Shown here: positions 1 to 9,491 of the stretch, piece by piece
How positions within the stretch are numbered: the first letter of the stretch is position 1
How the letters are laid out: every line of letters begins with the position of its first letter
Source: Chryseobacterium indologenes
GTDB lineage: Bacteria; Bacteroidota; Bacteroidia; Flavobacteriales; Weeksellaceae
DNA: 64,000 nucleotides
Assembly: GCF_018362995.1 (NCBI RefSeq)
Contig: NZ_CP074372.1
Coordinates: forward strand, 1,178,001 to 1,242,000
Direction of reading: 5' to 3'
The notes under the pieces: model-generated
What the model saw: the letters and a program-made list of their open reading frames with translations, nothing else
What the model was told of the DNA's origin: nothing
Databases searched by the model: none
Program-made: the position numbers and the translations under genes

Positions 1-13
1 GCCTCAACATTTT

Positions 14-736
14 TTAAATCAGCTTTCTGGCTTTTTCCAGGTCTTCCGGTGTATCAATACCTACTCCTATGAAATTGGTTTCTATCATTTTGATTTTCAT
101 TCCATATTCCAGGTAACGGATACATTCAATTTTTTCGGATATTTCCAATGGTTTCATTTCCAGTTTTGAAAACTGCAACAGCGCTGCTTTCCTGAAAGCA
201 TAGACCCCAATATGTTTAAAATAACTTATATCATAAGAAACTTCCCTGTGAAAAGGAATTACAGAACGGCTGAAATACAGCGCAAAATTATTATTATCTG
301 TAATAACTTTTACATTATTCGGGTTTTCAACTTCCTCTTTTTCATGCAGCTGTATTTTCAGAGATGCCAGGGAAATCTCCTGCTGATCATCGTGTTTAAA
401 GACTTCAATCAGCTGCTGTAAAGGTTCCAGCTTAAGAAAAGGTTCGTCTCCCTGAACATTGATCACAATATCGCAGTCTATATTCTGTACGGCTTCTGCA
501 ATGCGGTCGCTTCCGGTCTCATGCTGTCCTGTCATAACGGCTTTTCCGCCATTTTGTACAATTTCATCAAAAATAATTTCAGAGTCTGTTGCTACAAATA
601 CTTCGTCAAACAGTCCGGTTTCTACTACATTCTGATACGTGGTCGTAATAACGGTTTTTTCTCCTAAAATCTGCATTAGTTTCCCGGGAAAACGGCTTGC
701 TTCGTAACGTGCAGGGATGACAGCGATTATTTTCAT
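14..736 (-). CDS. kdsB: 3-deoxy-manno-octulosonate cytidylyltransferase (CMP-KDO synthetase)
   Basis: Activates KDO with CTP to CMP-KDO, the donor for the inner core of lipopolysaccharide; cytoplasmic. The 240-residue protein opens with the nucleotide-binding signature [13 protein letters not shown] (residues 7-19) and carries TGSDRIAEA and NVQGDEPFL, both typical of KdsB. Length matches the family (about 240-250). It ends 14 bases from the window edge. A TAnnTTTG-type -7 element lies on the minus strand at 825-832, implying a leader of about 80 nt that contains a short inverted repeat near 775-807. The next gene upstream on the same strand is a PAP2 phosphatase, a possible envelope-related neighbour. 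Confidence 0.95.
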   Translation of the reverse strand: MKIIAVIPARYEASRFPGKLMQILGEKTVITTTYQNVVETGLFDEVFVATDSEIIFDEIVQNGGKAVMTGQHETGSDRIAEAVQNIDCDIVINVQGDEPFLKLEPLQQLIEVFKHDDQQEISLASLKIQLHEKEEVENPNNVKVITDNNNFALYFSRSVIPFHREVSYDISYFKHIGVYAFRKAALLQFSKLEMKPLEISEKIECIRYLEYGMKIKMIETNFIGVGIDTPEDLEKARKLI

Positions 737-877
737 TCAATAAAAATATTAAGTAATTCTCTTTAATTCAACAGGTTTCATTCCAGTATTTACAATCGTT
801 GGAATGTTCCTTTTATATTGAGATCAAATGTAGTGAAAAGTATCTTATTTACTCTACAAAACAGAGATTTCGACAGT

Positions 878-1864
878 TTAAAAAGAAAGTTTTACGCCTA
901 TCATATTATATTCCCATTGGCGGGATGCCGTAAAGTTGAGATTATATTTTGTTTTTCCGATGGTTCCTTCTGAAGAAGTATATCTGCTTTTTGAAATGGT
1001 TTTTCCAATAAAATATCCCATTAATAAAGCCAGCGGGTAATCTGAAGCCCAGTGAACTTTACTTTGCATCATCTGAAAACATAAGGCTCCTACTAAGGTG
1101 TACCCTACCGGTTTTATCCATTTTGCATCCGGATAATTGTCTGCTATCACAGTGATTCCGGCCATAAAGGTTGTTAAGTGTCCGGACGGCATTGCATCAT
1201 AATTTGAGGTATTCTTTCCAAATTCTGAAAAGCTTGGAAAAGGATTCCATGCACCTCCTTTATTACCGTTTATCTCTGCAATAAAAGGGCTTTCTCTTCC
1301 GGTAATTCTTTTAATAGTTTGGGTGAAAACTCCGGAAAGAATTAAACTTTCCACCAAACCACTCGCTGTAGCCTGCGCCCTGTAATCATTTTTAATTAAA
1401 CCATATGTTCCGAAACCAATTCCCAGTAAAACCAGCGTGGAACCATTTCCAATAAGATATAAAGTAGAGCCAATATCTTTAGGGATTTTAAAAACACCAC
1501 CTATTTTATTGTAGTTATTATCTTTATCCATTCCCCATCTTTCTCCCAACTCTCTTGAATTGTCAATCAGTTTCTGGTCCACCGGCAGGAGAATCAGAGT
1601 AGCTGCAACGGCACCTCCAAGATAATAAGCATTATCTTTGGCAACAAAATCTTTATTTGTATTGATAAAGTTTCTGGGTAATTTCGTTACAAAATCCAAG
1701 AATTTGGGCTTTGGGTAAGTTCTGACAGAACCGTCTTTCAAAGTGTAAGTCTGTACTTTTGGCAGCTCAGATTCCTTAGGTAGTTCTTTTATTTTCAATG
1801 TATCAACTTCTTGTGAGCATACCAATATTGAAACTGGTAAGAGTAGAAATCTCAGTTTTTTCAT
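878..1864 (-). CDS. PAP2-family membrane phosphatase
   Basis: Integral membrane acid phosphatase of the PAP2 superfamily, probably acting on a lipid phosphate or pyrophosphate in the envelope; the substrate cannot be told from sequence. The 328-residue protein has an N-terminal signal-like segment, several hydrophobic stretches (about 80-95, 133-157, 165-180, 253-266) and the three phosphatase motifs: K185 to R190 (KRITGR), P226-SGH229 and H271 with D275 (HWASD). The C-terminus ends in an aromatic pattern (MIGVKLSF). A good promoter lies upstream at 1908-1939. Monocistronic by spacing. Confidence 0.85.
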   Translation of the reverse strand: MKKLRFLLLPVSILVCSQEVDTLKIKELPKESELPKVQTYTLKDGSVRTYPKPKFLDFVTKLPRNFINTNKDFVAKDNAYYLGGAVAATLILLPVDQKLIDNSRELGERWGMDKDNNYNKIGGVFKIPKDIGSTLYLIGNGSTLVLLGIGFGTYGLIKNDYRAQATASGLVESLILSGVFTQTIKRITGRESPFIAEINGNKGGAWNPFPSFSEFGKNTSNYDAMPSGHLTTFMAGITVIADNYPDAKWIKPVGYTLVGALCFQMMQSKVHWASDYPLALLMGYFIGKTISKSRYTSSEGTIGKTKYNLNFTASRQWEYNMIGVKLSF

Positions 1865-1907
1865 CGTGTAATTTTCGACTTTATTATATTTAGGTGTGTA
1901 AAAGTCT

Positions 1908-1939
1908 CAAAGATAATTCCTAGATGAGTGTTGTACAAA
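1908..1939 (-). promoter_or_regulatory. Bacteroidota-type promoter of the PAP2 gene
   Basis: On the minus strand TTTG (1936-1939) is followed after 20 bases by TATCTTTG (1908-1915), matching the Bacteroidota consensus TTTG-N19/20-TAnnTTTG. Transcription would start near 1903, about 40 nt before the start codon of the PAP2 gene. Confidence 0.7.
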
Positions 1940-2028
1940 GTGGTTGTTAACTTTTAATGTTTATTTAATCTTTTACAGATAAACGTACATCTAATTCAAA
2001 TGTTTGATGTTTATATTGTATTTGAAAC

Positions 2029-2105
2029 GCTTCGACTCCGCTCAGCATGACACAATTAATACTCATTTTGGGATTTAACGATGCCATGCCGGACAGAGTC
2101 GAAGC
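2029..2105. repeat. REP-like palindromic intergenic element, copy 1
   Basis: The left arm at 2029-2052 (GCTTCGACTCCGCTCAGCAT and four more bases) is the imperfect inverse of the right arm ending at 2105. The same 24 bases occur exactly at 52994-53017, again as the left arm of a hairpin. Both copies sit just downstream of a minus-strand stop codon (aminotransferase here, the mutase gene in copy 2), so the hairpin may protect or end the 3' end of the transcript. Confidence 0.8.
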
Positions 2106-2126
2106 ATATATTTTTTTATGGAAAGA

Positions 2127-3380
2127 CTACTTTAAATTATTCAAAGCACTTTCCAGTTTTGGAAGCATTACTTTAATCTCATCGGTAGCCAATCCTCCTA
2201 CAGAAGCACGGAACCAAGGTTCAGATTTATCTTCTCCGAAGGCTGAGAATGGTACTAAAGCCACTCCTGCTTCATTGATCAGATAAAATACAAGGTCTGA
2301 AGAGTTTTCAATCACAGCTCCGTCCGGCTTTGTTTTTCCGATATAGTTTAACTTAATGGTAAGATAAAGAGCTCCCATTGGCTCAATACTGTCTACTGAA
2401 AGTCCTTTTCCTTTTAAATCCTGAACTCCGTTGTGAAGAACTTTTAAACTCTCTTCAAGCTTACCTTTAAAATCCTCAACAAAAGTATCTACATTTTCAG
2501 AATTTTCATAGAATTTAGCAGTGGCTTCCTGCTCTGGTTTCGGTGCCCATGCTCCAACGTGGGTAAGAAGCGCTTTCATTTTATCAAGGATATGCGAAGG
2601 CCCGAATCCCCATCCTACACGTACTCCTGTTGCTGCAAGGCATTTTGAAATACCGTCGATATAGATTGTATAATCTTTCATTTCAGGGAAAAGAGAAACC
2701 GGATCTACATGCTCAGCTCCAAAAGTAAGACAAGAATAAATCTGGTCATACATTAAGTATAACGGTTTTTCGTCTGCTCCCCTTTTTTTGTTTTCAGCGA
2801 TCACCAATTCACAGATTTCTGAAAGCTGTTCTTTTGTAAACATTGTTCCTGTAGGGTTCAATGGAGAACACAATGCCAATAATACAGCTCCATCCAAATG
2901 AGGTCTTAAATCATCTGCTGTTGGAAGGAAGTTGGTTTCAGGTTTTGTTTTTACTTCTACAGCATTGGCAGAAGTAAGATAAGCATAGTGATTGTTGTTC
3001 CATGATGGTGTAGGATACACTACTTTATCACCTTCGTCTACAATTGTTTTGTATACGGCATAGATCAAAGGTCTTGATCCGGCAGTGATCAAAATATCCT
3101 CTGGAGAATAGTCCAGATTCCATCTTTTTTTAAGGTCTTTGGAAACTTCTTTTCTTAAAGATAAAAGTCCGTTGGCAGGCGGATAATTCGTCAGATTATT
3201 CTGATATGCTTTCTGAATCTCTTCCTTCAGCAATGCCGGAATAGGATAGATATTAGAATTCAGATCACCAATAGTAAGATTGGCAATTTCTGCTCCCTTT
3301 GCTTTTAGATCATTTACTTCGTTACCAATTTTTACAATTTCAGAACCGATCAGGTTCGCTGCTAATTTTGAAACTTTCAC
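2127..3380 (-). CDS. PLP-dependent aminotransferase, class I/II
   Basis: Fold-type I aminotransferase of 417 residues; transfers an amino group between an amino acid and a 2-oxo acid, with aspartate/tyrosine-type substrates as the best guess. Visible features are NPTG with N175, YDQIY with D212 (binds the PLP pyridine nitrogen), GISK with the Schiff-base lysine K246, R254 eight residues later, and a C-terminal WFRASVGG with the carboxylate-binding Arg. Its start lies 22 bases after the stop of a lipoprotein gene, so it probably ends a transcript that begins with the phosphohexomutase. A REP-like hairpin follows the stop. Confidence 0.88.
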   Translation of the reverse strand: MKVSKLAANLIGSEIVKIGNEVNDLKAKGAEIANLTIGDLNSNIYPIPALLKEEIQKAYQNNLTNYPPANGLLSLRKEVSKDLKKRWNLDYSPEDILITAGSRPLIYAVYKTIVDEGDKVVYPTPSWNNNHYAYLTSANAVEVKTKPETNFLPTADDLRPHLDGAVLLALCSPLNPTGTMFTKEQLSEICELVIAENKKRGADEKPLYLMYDQIYSCLTFGAEHVDPVSLFPEMKDYTIYIDGISKCLAATGVRVGWGFGPSHILDKMKALLTHVGAWAPKPEQEATAKFYENSENVDTFVEDFKGKLEESLKVLHNGVQDLKGKGLSVDSIEPMGALYLTIKLNYIGKTKPDGAVIENSSDLVFYLINEAGVALVPFSAFGEDKSEPWFRASVGGLATDEIKVMLPKLESALNNLK

Positions 3381-3402
3381 TTTTTCTTATTTTAAATTTA
3401 TA

Positions 3403-4314
3403 TTATCTTTCTCCATTGATCTTCTCATATATTTCATCTACTGGCATTTGTGCATCAAAAAGGGTTATTGCTTCTTTTACTTTTTTTGCCGTATTGGAAT
3501 TCGGATATTTTTTAATTATCCTGTTGAATTCCGCTCTGTTTTCATCGTTTAGTTTTCCGGTTCCTTTGTCCATGTCTCTTTCAAAGGTTGGTGTGTTGTC
3601 CATTCCCAAAAGATAATCAGACAAATATATTTTATAATCCTGTTTTACAGCCTTTATAAGATTGCTCTTAGGGTATTTGTTCATAAAGTTTTCCCAGAAC
3701 ATAAGCCTGTCTCCCAGCTGTTCCCAGGTAATTATTAATCCAGCATCAGCTGCATAATTGGATTCACTTTCTTTATCAGTCTGTGAAATATAGACTTCAT
3801 AATCAGGAGTTACTTTATTCTTAAACATGGAAGAATAATATCCCGGAACGGTCCAGATTTCAGTCATTCCTTCTCCTACTTCCCTGAACTCAAGGCCTTC
3901 TTTTTTCAGTTCTGAAACTAATTTTTTAACATTGTCCGGTAAGTTGTACTGATCCTTATCATAGTTATAATAATTCACATATTTATCTAAAATATCAGTA
4001 TGCAGGGTCATCAGACATTCTGTATACTTTCCTCTTATTTTTAAATAATCTTCGTATACATTGTCATTCTGCTCCGGACTGTTTCCAGCCATTTCTTTTT
4101 CGATTTTTGTACGGTACCATTGAAGTGATGTGATATAATCCTCCGTTTTATGAGCTGGAGAACATGCTGTATCTATCGGTTTGTACTGATCTTCTTTGGT
4201 TTCTGTAGTAGCAATCGAATCATTTTCAAGTTTGGTCTCTGAAACTGCAGTTTCCTTTTTACAGGAAACTACAGCTGCAGAAAGCAGGCAAACTGCTATT
4301 ATTTTTTTGATCAT
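3403..4314 (-). CDS. Putative lipoprotein, unknown function
   Basis: A 303-residue protein starting with a lipoprotein signal (MIKKIIAVCLLSAAVVSC, lipobox AVVSC with C18) followed by a charged, Ser/Thr-rich linker. No enzyme motif recognised; the mature part is mostly helical and charged, with repeated Tyr-rich stretches. It sits 18 bases downstream of the phosphohexomutase gene and 22 bases upstream of the aminotransferase, suggesting co-transcription. A role in the envelope is inferred only from the signal. Confidence 0.8.
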   Translation of the reverse strand: MIKKIIAVCLLSAAVVSCKKETAVSETKLENDSIATTETKEDQYKPIDTACSPAHKTEDYITSLQWYRTKIEKEMAGNSPEQNDNVYEDYLKIRGKYTECLMTLHTDILDKYVNYYNYDKDQYNLPDNVKKLVSELKKEGLEFREVGEGMTEIWTVPGYYSSMFKNKVTPDYEVYISQTDKESESNYAADAGLIITWEQLGDRLMFWENFMNKYPKSNLIKAVKQDYKIYLSDYLLGMDNTPTFERDMDKGTGKLNDENRAEFNRIIKKYPNSNTAKKVKEAITLFDAQMPVDEIYEKINGER

Positions 4315-4332
4315 CTGCTGTTTTCGGGGAAA

Positions 4333-6048
4333 TTAATCCAGTTTCAAATCTGTTTTAACAGCTCCGATTTTAGCTTCCAATGATTTTAATTTATCTCTGA
4401 AATCCGCTTCTGAAGTAACAGAATCTTTTACAGAAACATAAAACTTAATTTTAGGTTCTGTTCCTGAAGGTCTTACGCATACTTTTGTTCCATCCTGGGT
4501 GTAATAGATCAATACGTTAGACTTTGGAATATCATTCATTACTTTTTTCTCGTTGGTAGAAATGGTAAGGCTTGTCTGTTCTTTGAAATCCTTTACTTCT
4601 TCCACTAATGATCCCGCCAGCTCTTTTGGAGGGTTTTCACGGAAGTTTTTCATCATATTTTCAATCTCTTCAGCGCCTTCTTTTCCTTTTCTTACAATGT
4701 TGATTAATCCTTCGTAATACATTCCAAGGTCTTCATAAATCTCGATCATGTACTGATACATTGTTCTTCCGTTCGCTTTGCACCATGCTGCAATTTCACA
4801 GGCTAAAAGAATACTTCCACAAGAGTCTTTATCACGAACGAAATCTCCGGTCATAAATCCGAAACTTTCCTCACCACCACATACAAATTTCTGTGTTCCT
4901 TCTGCTTCACGGATCATTTTTCCGATCCATTTGAATCCGGTAAGACCTACTTTACATTCTACTCCGAATTTTTGTGCAATATCAAAGAAGATATCTGAAG
5001 TTACGATCGTAGAACCAATAAATTCTTTTCCTGTTATTCTTTCTTGCTTTCTCCATTCATTCAGGATATAATAAGTAAGGATCGTATTGGTCTGGTTTCC
5101 GTTCAACAGCTGCATTTCACCATCAAGATTTCTTACCGCAATTCCTAATCTGTCCCCATCCGGATCTGTTCCGATCACGATATCTGCATTGGTAATTCTT
5201 GCAAGATCCATTGCCATTTCCAATGCTGCAGGCTCTTCCGGATTGGGAGAGTCTACTGTTGGGAAATTTCCGCTCGGGATCATTTGTTCTCTCACAAGAT
5301 CAACTTTCTTGAATCCTGCTTTTTCAAGAGCTTTTGGAATCGTTGTATAGGTTGTTCCGTGAATAGATGTGAAAACAATATTTAAATTTTCTTTTCCAAC
5401 ATTCTGATAGGTAGAGTTTTCAATACATGCATCGATATAGACATCATCCTGCTCCTCTCCGATCCATTCGATAAGATCATCATTTCCGTTGAATTTAATT
5501 TCTTCAAATTTTACAGAATATACTTCCTTAATAATGGCTTCATCATTAGGCGGAACAATCTGCGCTCCGTCATTCCAGTATACTTTATAACCGTTATATT
5601 CCGGTGGATTATGAGAAGCTGTCAGTACAATTCCTCCGTTACATTTTTTATCACGAACGGTGAAAGACAATTCCGGAGTAGGTCTGTGATCTTTGAAAAG
5701 CAATACTTTAATTCCATTTGCAGTCAAAACATCAGCTACCAGCTTTCCGAATTCTTTTGAGTTATTACGAACATCATAAGCGATAGCCACTTTAATCTCT
5801 TCACCTTTGAACTGCTGTAACATGTAGTTTGCCAATCCTTGGGTAGCCTGTCCTAATGTATATTTATTCAAGCGGTTGGTTCCTACTCCCATTATTCCAC
5901 GCATTCCTCCTGTCCCGAATTCCAGTTCTCTGTAGAAAGAGTCTTCCAGATCCGGAGAATTGCTGTCGATCAACGTCTGTACAGCATCTCTTGTTTCTTT
6001 ATCGAAGGTATCACTTAACCAAAGTTTCGCTTTTTCTAGTGTATTCAT
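4333..6048 (-). CDS. Phosphohexomutase (phosphoglucomutase/phosphomannomutase)
   Basis: Alpha-D-phosphohexomutase of 571 residues interconverting hexose 1- and 6-phosphates for sugar-nucleotide synthesis. The four domain signatures are present in order: substrate/phosphate loop ELEFGTGGMRG near 41-51, the phosphoserine loop TASHNPPEYNGYK with S145, the metal loop GTDPDGDR with D295/D297/D299, the sugar-specificity loop GGEESFGF near 390, and the phosphate-binding loop RPSGTEPK near 530. Length fits the long PgmB/ManB-like type common in Bacteroidota. Glucose versus mannose preference cannot be decided. First gene of a likely three-gene run. Confidence 0.93.
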   Translation of the reverse strand: MNTLEKAKLWLSDTFDKETRDAVQTLIDSNSPDLEDSFYRELEFGTGGMRGIMGVGTNRLNKYTLGQATQGLANYMLQQFKGEEIKVAIAYDVRNNSKEFGKLVADVLTANGIKVLLFKDHRPTPELSFTVRDKKCNGGIVLTASHNPPEYNGYKVYWNDGAQIVPPNDEAIIKEVYSVKFEEIKFNGNDDLIEWIGEEQDDVYIDACIENSTYQNVGKENLNIVFTSIHGTTYTTIPKALEKAGFKKVDLVREQMIPSGNFPTVDSPNPEEPAALEMAMDLARITNADIVIGTDPDGDRLGIAVRNLDGEMQLLNGNQTNTILTYYILNEWRKQERITGKEFIGSTIVTSDIFFDIAQKFGVECKVGLTGFKWIGKMIREAEGTQKFVCGGEESFGFMTGDFVRDKDSCGSILLACEIAAWCKANGRTMYQYMIEIYEDLGMYYEGLINIVRKGKEGAEEIENMMKNFRENPPKELAGSLVEEVKDFKEQTSLTISTNEKKVMNDIPKSNVLIYYTQDGTKVCVRPSGTEPKIKFYVSVKDSVTSEADFRDKLKSLEAKIGAVKTDLKLD

Positions 6049-6111
6049 ATTTATATGTTGTTCTTTTATAGTTTGTAAAATTCCTAGTTTCTAGTTTAAA
6101 TAATACTGTTT

Positions 6112-6813
6112 TTAATCCAGTTTTTTGTTTTCAACTTTCGTCGTCTTATCGATTTTGAAGGCTCTGATCGGATCATTATAATAAACAAATTTTGCTGTAT
6201 TCTGAATATTTCCTTTCAAAGAATCTTTCACATTTACTTCTGCATAATTTCCGTTTTTAGAATCAATATTCAGATTGGTGATTTTCCAATACGGAGCAAT
6301 TAAACTTGCTGTATCTGAAATCTTTATAACAGCTTCTTTGGACAATCCCAGGAAATTAGCGCGGCTTCTGTTATGCATTTCCACTTCTGCTCTTCTCGTG
6401 TTGACAGATCCCATGAAACTTGCATTATTTTTCATATTAAGTCTGAAATTGTCGGTCTTTATTTCACTTGAGATATTCACTTCCACAGAGTCGGAAATAG
6501 CTACTTTTTCCAGGTTATATTTTGAATAAATAGTTACATTATAAAAATCTACACCTTTTGTACCTCTTTTTTCTTTAATGAAAAGTGTTTTGTCTTTTAC
6601 ATCCACATCCAGATTGCTCGCCACATTCGGATAGGTTTCAATCTCTACAAAATTCTTTGGACCTTTGGCATAAAATACACGGAATTTCCCTTCCAGATCA
6701 AGGTTGACGAACTCTGAAACATCCACATCCTTCTTTTCAATATTTCCTTTCGGAGAAACTTTTCCACAGGAAACTACTGCCATCAGCATCAATGTGTATA
6801 CAACTTTTTTCAT
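6112..6813 (-). CDS. Head-GIN (DUF2807) domain lipoprotein
   Basis: A 233-residue exported protein with a lipoprotein signal (MLMAVVSC, C16). The rest is a series of short beta-strand repeats with the pattern VDVKDKTLFIKEKRG..., DSVEVNISS..., NASFMGSVNTRRAEVEMHN, typical of the putative auto-transporter adhesin head GIN/DUF2807 beta-helix. Such proteins are periplasmic or surface proteins of unknown function in Bacteroidota. Stands alone between the mutase gene and a small lipoprotein gene. Confidence 0.8.
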   Translation of the reverse strand: MKKVVYTLMLMAVVSCGKVSPKGNIEKKDVDVSEFVNLDLEGKFRVFYAKGPKNFVEIETYPNVASNLDVDVKDKTLFIKEKRGTKGVDFYNVTIYSKYNLEKVAISDSVEVNISSEIKTDNFRLNMKNNASFMGSVNTRRAEVEMHNRSRANFLGLSKEAVIKISDTASLIAPYWKITNLNIDSKNGNYAEVNVKDSLKGNIQNTAKFVYYNDPIRAFKIDKTTKVENKKLD

Positions 6814-7020
6814 ATTTAATTTTAAATATTCTATATTATAACCGTAAAGATATTTACTGAAAATCTTTGAAAGCTTTTTTCATAGCTCTTACTGGACTTT
6901 CAATATTACTTTTGAACAAAAATAGGATTAAAATTTCTAAAAATCTTTGTCTTTTGACAATAAAATACCTGATAATTTTCAATTTTTTGCTTTTCGGGAA
7001 AGACTATTTCTCCTTTCCTT

Positions 7021-7386
7021 TTATTTTTTATAAAACCAGGTTTTAGGGCTGCCAGCAAGTGAAAACAAAAGCAGATGATCTTTACTTATACCTGAAATTT
7101 TCATTGGGGTTTCCTCTTTATCATCATTATACTTCATTTTCAACAGATCATTTTCTACCTGATAAGTCCCGCTATTCCCCATCGAACTGAAAGTTTTATC
7201 CTTATAAAAAGTGAGAATTCCTGTTCCGTATCTGGAATTGGTTGTATTGGTTTTCAATGTATCTGCCTGATGGATTTCCCCATCATAAATATCAATAAAT
7301 TCCCAGGAACCAGAAAGTTTATTTGATGAACATGAGGCAGCAAAAAGTAAAAGAAAATAAAAAAGAATAGGTTTGAGTTTAAACAT
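7021..7386 (-). CDS. Small lipocalin-like lipoprotein
   Basis: A 121-residue protein with lipobox FAASC (C19) followed by SSNKLSGSWEF. The mature part (GSWEFIDIYDGE... YGTGILTFYKDKTFSSMGNSGTY) resembles the lipocalin-like pattern of Bacteroidota in which G-x-W starts the barrel. Function unknown; probably attached to a membrane. Monocistronic. Confidence 0.7.
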   Translation of the reverse strand: MFKLKPILFYFLLLFAASCSSNKLSGSWEFIDIYDGEIHQADTLKTNTTNSRYGTGILTFYKDKTFSSMGNSGTYQVENDLLKMKYNDDKEETPMKISGISKDHLLLFSLAGSPKTWFYKK

Positions 7387-7413
7387 CCGGATTAAAAGTT
7401 TTTATAAAATTAC

Positions 7414-7446
7414 AAAAAAGCACCCTGCTGACAGAGTGCTTTTATT
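7414..7446. terminator. Bidirectional intrinsic terminator
   Basis: Stem AAAAGCAC / GTGCTTTT with a 12-nt loop; T-rich on both sides. On the minus strand it lies about 130 bases downstream of the glycosyltransferase stop. Confidence 0.65.
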
Positions 7447-7490
7447 TGAAGATGAAGCTGTTATAATGAATTGTGATGTATTATTAAAAA

Positions 7491-7571
7491 CCACAAATTA
7501 CACTAATTTTTTACACTAATATCACAAATACCAATAGCGTCATTTGTGAAGCATTCGTGCCATTAGTGTTT
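7491..7571. repeat. Dispersed intergenic repeat (CACAAAT/ATTCGTG type), copy 1
   Basis: AT-rich stretch built from CACAAAT, CACTAAT and ATTCGTG words. It shares GCATTCGTGCCATT exactly (7551-7564) with a second copy at 10265-10278. It lies just after the glycosyltransferase stop. Confidence 0.7.
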
Positions 7572-7576
7572 AAAAA

Positions 7577-8527
7577 TTATATCACTTCGTCGATATTATA
7601 GTTCTTGTGCTCACGATTGGTTCTGATAATCATTTCTCCTAAGAATCCTGCTACAAAAAGAAGGCTTCCCAAGATCATCATTGTTAAAGCAATAAAGAAC
7701 CATGGATTATTGGTAATTAAATGCCCGTAGATTCCTCTTGCAACATCGATCAGTTTAGAAATTCCCAGCCAAAGTGCAGAAAGAAAACCAACAATAAACA
7801 TTAACGTTCCTACTGCTCCGAAGAAATGCATTGGTCTTCCTCCAAAACGGCTTACAAACCAAAGCGTTATCAAATCCAGAAAACCTCTTACAAATCTTTC
7901 TGTACCGAATTTTGAAGTTCCGTAAGGTCTCGCCTGATGCTGTACTTCTTTTTCCGTGATTCTTCTGAAACCTGCATTGGCAGCCAGTACCGGAATATAA
8001 CGGTGCATATCTCCGTAAACGTCAACAGATTTTACAACCTGCTTTTTGTACGCTTTCAAACCACAGTTGAAGTCATGAAGATAAACTCCAGAAACTTTTC
8101 TTGCTGCTGCATTGAATAGTTTTGACGGAATATTTTTCGTCATTACATTATCAAAACGCTTCTTTTTCCAACCGGAAACAATATCGTAGTTATCATGGAC
8201 TACCATATTGTACAGTTCCGGAATTTCTTCAGGGAAATCCTGAAGATCGGCATCCATAGTAATTACCACATCTCCGTTTGTTCTTTCAAAGGCTGCATGA
8301 AGCGCCTGTGATTTTCCATAATTTCTGGAAAATTTAATAGCGTGGATCTGAGGATACTGAACTTTCATATTCTCAATAATACTCCACGACAAATCCGTAC
8401 TTCCATCGTCTACAAACCAGATTTCATAAGATAAATCACTGGTTTTGCATACTTTATCAATTCTTGAAAAAAGCTCTTCCAGAGAGTCTTCTTCGTTCAG
8501 TAACGGAATAACTATAGATAAATTCAT
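7577..8527 (-). CDS. GT2-family glycosyltransferase with C-terminal membrane anchor
   Basis: A 316-residue polyprenyl-phosphate sugar transferase of the DPM1/ArnC/GtrB type, expected to move a sugar from a nucleotide donor to undecaprenyl phosphate at the inner face of the membrane. The N-terminal GT-A domain shows IVIPLLNEE, FVDDGSTD and ITMDADLQDFPEE (the DxD-like metal site), and two C-terminal membrane helices lie about residues 233-257 and 270-300. Sixteen bases separate it from the upstream DUF4199 gene, so the two are likely co-transcribed. Confidence 0.9.
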   Translation of the reverse strand: MNLSIVIPLLNEEDSLEELFSRIDKVCKTSDLSYEIWFVDDGSTDLSWSIIENMKVQYPQIHAIKFSRNYGKSQALHAAFERTNGDVVITMDADLQDFPEEIPELYNMVVHDNYDIVSGWKKKRFDNVMTKNIPSKLFNAAARKVSGVYLHDFNCGLKAYKKQVVKSVDVYGDMHRYIPVLAANAGFRRITEKEVQHQARPYGTSKFGTERFVRGFLDLITLWFVSRFGGRPMHFFGAVGTLMFIVGFLSALWLGISKLIDVARGIYGHLITNNPWFFIALTMMILGSLLFVAGFLGEMIIRTNREHKNYNIDEVI

Positions 8528-8543
8528 TTAATTTTAATAAAAA

Positions 8544-9146
8544 TTAGGCTTGATTTGTTTCTTCGGGCTGATGTATTGTTCTTGTTCTGAAAAATGCTCC
8601 GAAAAACACCGACAAAACTACGTAAAATATAAGAATTGCTGCAAAGTATCCTGAAAAATGACTTGCAGTAAGCATATCTTTTCCTTTAACAGCTTCCGGA
8701 GTGAAGCTTTGTAGCCTTTCTTTGTACTTCTGATCCAGCTCATCAATATCTTTCTGATGCTTCAGAATTTTTCTTGCAGAGGTATATTCTGTATCCAATT
8801 CTGATTTTTGTCTCTGAACATATTGGTAGTTCAACAGCTTTTTGGCCGCCGGATCTACAAAGTTTAAAAAGGCATAAATACTGAAGATGGAAAGAATTCC
8901 TCCGACAAACATCGGAACGAATGCTCTTTTGAAAGCGTCTTTGAATTTTACTACTCTATGGTTGTTCCAATAGGATTTTACAGACCAGAAAGCAGCCCCC
9001 GCATAGAGAAGAGGCAAAACAAAAGCATTGGCTTTCAAAGAGATATCAAAATAATTGATTCCTGAGAAAAAAATGTAAACTACAAAGAAAACGATCATTG
9101 TAGCGATAAAAAGTATAATTCCTAGTGTTGATGGACTTTTCGTCAT
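8544..9146 (-). CDS. DUF4199 membrane protein
   Basis: About 200 residues from the ATG at 9146, chosen because the reading frame upstream of it (to 9224) is unlike the family, whose members begin close to the first membrane helix (MTKSPSTLGIILFIATMIVF). Four predicted membrane segments and a charged, coiled-coil-prone loop between the third and fourth fit DUF4199, a membrane protein of unknown function in Bacteroidota, often beside a glycosyltransferase of the kind found here. Confidence 0.8.
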   Translation of the reverse strand: MTKSPSTLGIILFIATMIVFFVVYIFFSGINYFDISLKANAFVLPLLYAGAAFWSVKSYWNNHRVVKFKDAFKRAFVPMFVGGILSIFSIYAFLNFVDPAAKKLLNYQYVQRQKSELDTEYTSARKILKHQKDIDELDQKYKERLQSFTPEAVKGKDMLTASHFSGYFAAILIFYVVLSVFFGAFFRTRTIHQPEETNQA

Positions 9147-9244
9147 ATTTAAATTTTTAGAAAAAAGTTGAAAAATTTTCCCTCTAAATGTCAGGCGTTT
9201 AGCTTTACCACTGCATTTTTTCAACTAATTTTCTTTAATAAAGT

Positions 9245-9274
9245 TTTGAAGTTTATAAAATATTCCTACCTTTG
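9245..9274 (+). promoter_or_regulatory. Promoter of the SRP RNA gene
   Basis: TTTG (9245-9248), 18 bases, then TACCTTTG (9267-9274). The first base of the folded RNA follows 5 bases later, the expected start-site distance for the Bacteroidota TAnnTTTG promoter. Confidence 0.8.
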
Positions 9275-9278
9275 CAAC

Positions 9279-9371
9279 GGCAAGTCCTAAACAACCAGCT
9301 CCTGAGAATCCTCCAGGGTGGGAACGCAGCAAAGGTAATCGGTCGTAGCGGTGTGATTTAGGTAGCTTGCC
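9279..9371 (+). ncRNA. ffs: Small signal recognition particle RNA (4.5S-like)
   Basis: The ends pair (GGCAAG at 9279 with CTTGCC at 9366-9371; CCTAAA with TTTAGG), making one long hairpin. The apex carries the conserved SRP domain IV: CAGG (9314-9317), stem GTG, tetraloop GGAA (9321-9324), stem CGC, then AGCA (9328-9331), i.e. the asymmetric loop that binds the Ffh M domain. A run of T (9373-9381) follows as terminator. Its protein partner ffh starts at 63108. Confidence 0.9.
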
Positions 9372-9491
9372 ATTTTTTTTTGGTTTAAAGTGAGAAGAGA
9401 GGTAATTTGATAATTATCTTTTTTTGTTTTTAATACCTTACGCATCATTTTCATTTTTTCTAATTTTCAGATTACCGACTCCCGTTATTGA

